A stretch of DNA of 5,421 nucleotides, taken from NCBI GenBank assembly GCA_019240175.1, contig JAFAYS010000357.1, forward strand, positions 1 to 5,421. Direction: 5' to 3'. Each line of letters begins with the position of its first letter. The stretch's first letter is position 1. The position numbers and the translations under genes were made by a program. This DNA is from Chloroflexota bacterium. GTDB lineage: Bacteria; Chloroflexota; Chloroflexia; Chloroflexales; Kallotenuaceae. Of the stretch, positions 4,766 to 5,421 are shown in pieces. Below the pieces are notes generated by a model. That model was not told the DNA's origin, searched no databases, and saw only the letters and a list, made by a program, of their open reading frames with translations.

Positions 4766-5421
4766 TATGCGTCGAGCATCTGCGCGGCGATCAGCTCGTG
4801 TGAGCGGCGGCGCAGCGCGTGGTCGGTGATGTTGATCACCAGGATCAGCTCATCCGCGTTGAGCTCAGCGGCCAGCGTGCGCAGCGCGCGCGCGACGTGA
4901 TCCGGCGTGCCGTAGATCGGTGTGAACGGTGCCAGCTGCTCACGATCCTCGGCGGTGAACGCATAGGCTCGCGCCTCCTCGATCGTCGGTGCCGGGCCGC
5001 GCTCCTGCCTGAGACGGCGTAGCTGGCTGAGATCGCCCGCCAGCTTCAGCCCCTCAGCGAGCTCCTGGCTTTCGGCGCAGATGACCGAAACACTGGCCAG
5101 CGCATACGGCTCCGCCAGGTGCGCCGAGGGCCGGAAGTTCGCTTGGTAGGCGCGGATCGCCTTGGCGGACTCCAGCGGGCCAAAATGATAGGCCGCCGCA
5201 AAGGCACGACCACGCTCAGCCGCCAGCACACCACTGCGCTGCCCAGAGCCCAGCAGCACGATCGGCGGGAACGGCACGCCCTCAGGCGAGGCGATCACCG
5301 TGTGCAGCGGATGATCTTCAGGGAAGGCCGACGGCGCGATCTCGGCGTAGCCTTCAAGCTCGGCCACGAGCCGCGCGATGTCATCGGCGGCCTGAAGGCG
5401 TGACTCGCTGCCGCGCAGGGC
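4765..5421 (-). CDS. Luciferase-like (LLM class) flavin-dependent monooxygenase, C-terminal part; 5' end outside the window
   Basis: A cytoplasmic TIM-barrel oxidoreductase that would use reduced flavin (FMNH2, or F420 in some members) and oxygen on an organic substrate. The visible 218 residues run from the right edge to a TAG at 4765-4767. Recognisable family features, numbered from the edge, are ALRG (1-4), the strand and loop IVLLGSGQRSGVLAAERG (54-71), the AAYHF segment (76-80), FRPS (96-99) and EPYAL (104-108). A C-terminal block follows: IYGTPDHVARAL (169-180), ADELILVINITDH (189-201) and RRRSHELIA (204-212). These match the MsnO8-type branch of LLM oxidoreductases. Members are about 330-345 residues long, so roughly 115-125 N-terminal residues and the start are missing. 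GTG 5367 is internal, because family-like sequence continues upstream of it to the window edge. Substrate and cofactor cannot be told from this portion. It converges on the lyase gene and shows no functional link to it. Confidence 0.92.
   Translation of the reverse strand, partial: ALRGSESRLQAADDIARLVAELEGYAEIAPSAFPEDHPLHTVIASPEGVPFPPIVLLGSGQRSGVLAAERGRAFAAAYHFGPLESAKAIRAYQANFRPSAHLAEPYALASVSVICAESQELAEGLKLAGDLSQLRRLRQERGPAPTIEEARAYAFTAEDREQLAPFTPIYGTPDHVARALRTLAAELNADELILVINITDHALRRRSHELIAAQMLDA

Noticed and set aside
4765..5367. GTG 5367 as the start of the monooxygenase
   Set aside because: Family-like residues (ALRG and a helix) continue in frame upstream to the window edge, so the gene starts outside the window.

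Overview
The window is about 5.4 kb of GC-rich bacterial chromosome with four protein-coding genes. The two outer genes run off the window edges and the two inner ones are complete. No RNA gene, transposase, integrase, CRISPR array or plasmid function was seen. The best guess at origin is Chloroflexota, class Chloroflexia or a relative. The main clue is the exported polysaccharide lyase, which has a VFVPLV motif followed by a Pro/Ser/Thr-rich spacer just after its signal peptide, an arrangement I associate with secreted proteins of that phylum. The high GC content and strong AGGAGG-type ribosome sites fit but are not diagnostic. The assignment is an inference.

Layout from left to right. Positions 1-1599 (minus strand) encode the first 533 residues of a membrane-bound GGDEF protein: about ten membrane segments, a coiled-coil signalling helix, an intact diguanylate cyclase core with an I-site, and the helix that normally leads into an EAL domain, where the window cuts it. 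A 383-bp divergent spacer (1600-1982) follows. It holds a strong hairpin in the probable leader of the GGDEF gene and a perfect 17-bp inverted repeat that looks like an operator. Positions 1983-2978 (plus) encode a 331-residue cytoplasmic alpha/beta hydrolase of the lysophospholipase/monoacylglycerol lipase type. A 194-bp spacer (2979-3172) contains an inverted repeat shortly after the hydrolase stop, a perfect TATAAT box and a potentially structured leader. Positions 3173-4702 (plus) encode an exported pectate-lyase-like parallel beta-helix protein ending in two EF-hand-like calcium loops. After a 62-bp convergent gap, positions 4765-5421 (minus) encode the C-terminal 218 residues of a luciferase-like flavin monooxygenase.

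The four genes do not form an obvious pathway. The GGDEF gene and the hydrolase are divergent and could share control through the intergenic palindrome. The lyase appears to have its own promoter, and the monooxygenase converges on it. This reads as ordinary chromosomal accessory content, and I see no convincing evidence for a new multi-gene system. The most interesting points are an internal motif duplication in the membrane sensor of the GGDEF protein, the 17-bp palindrome, and the domain architecture of the exported lyase.
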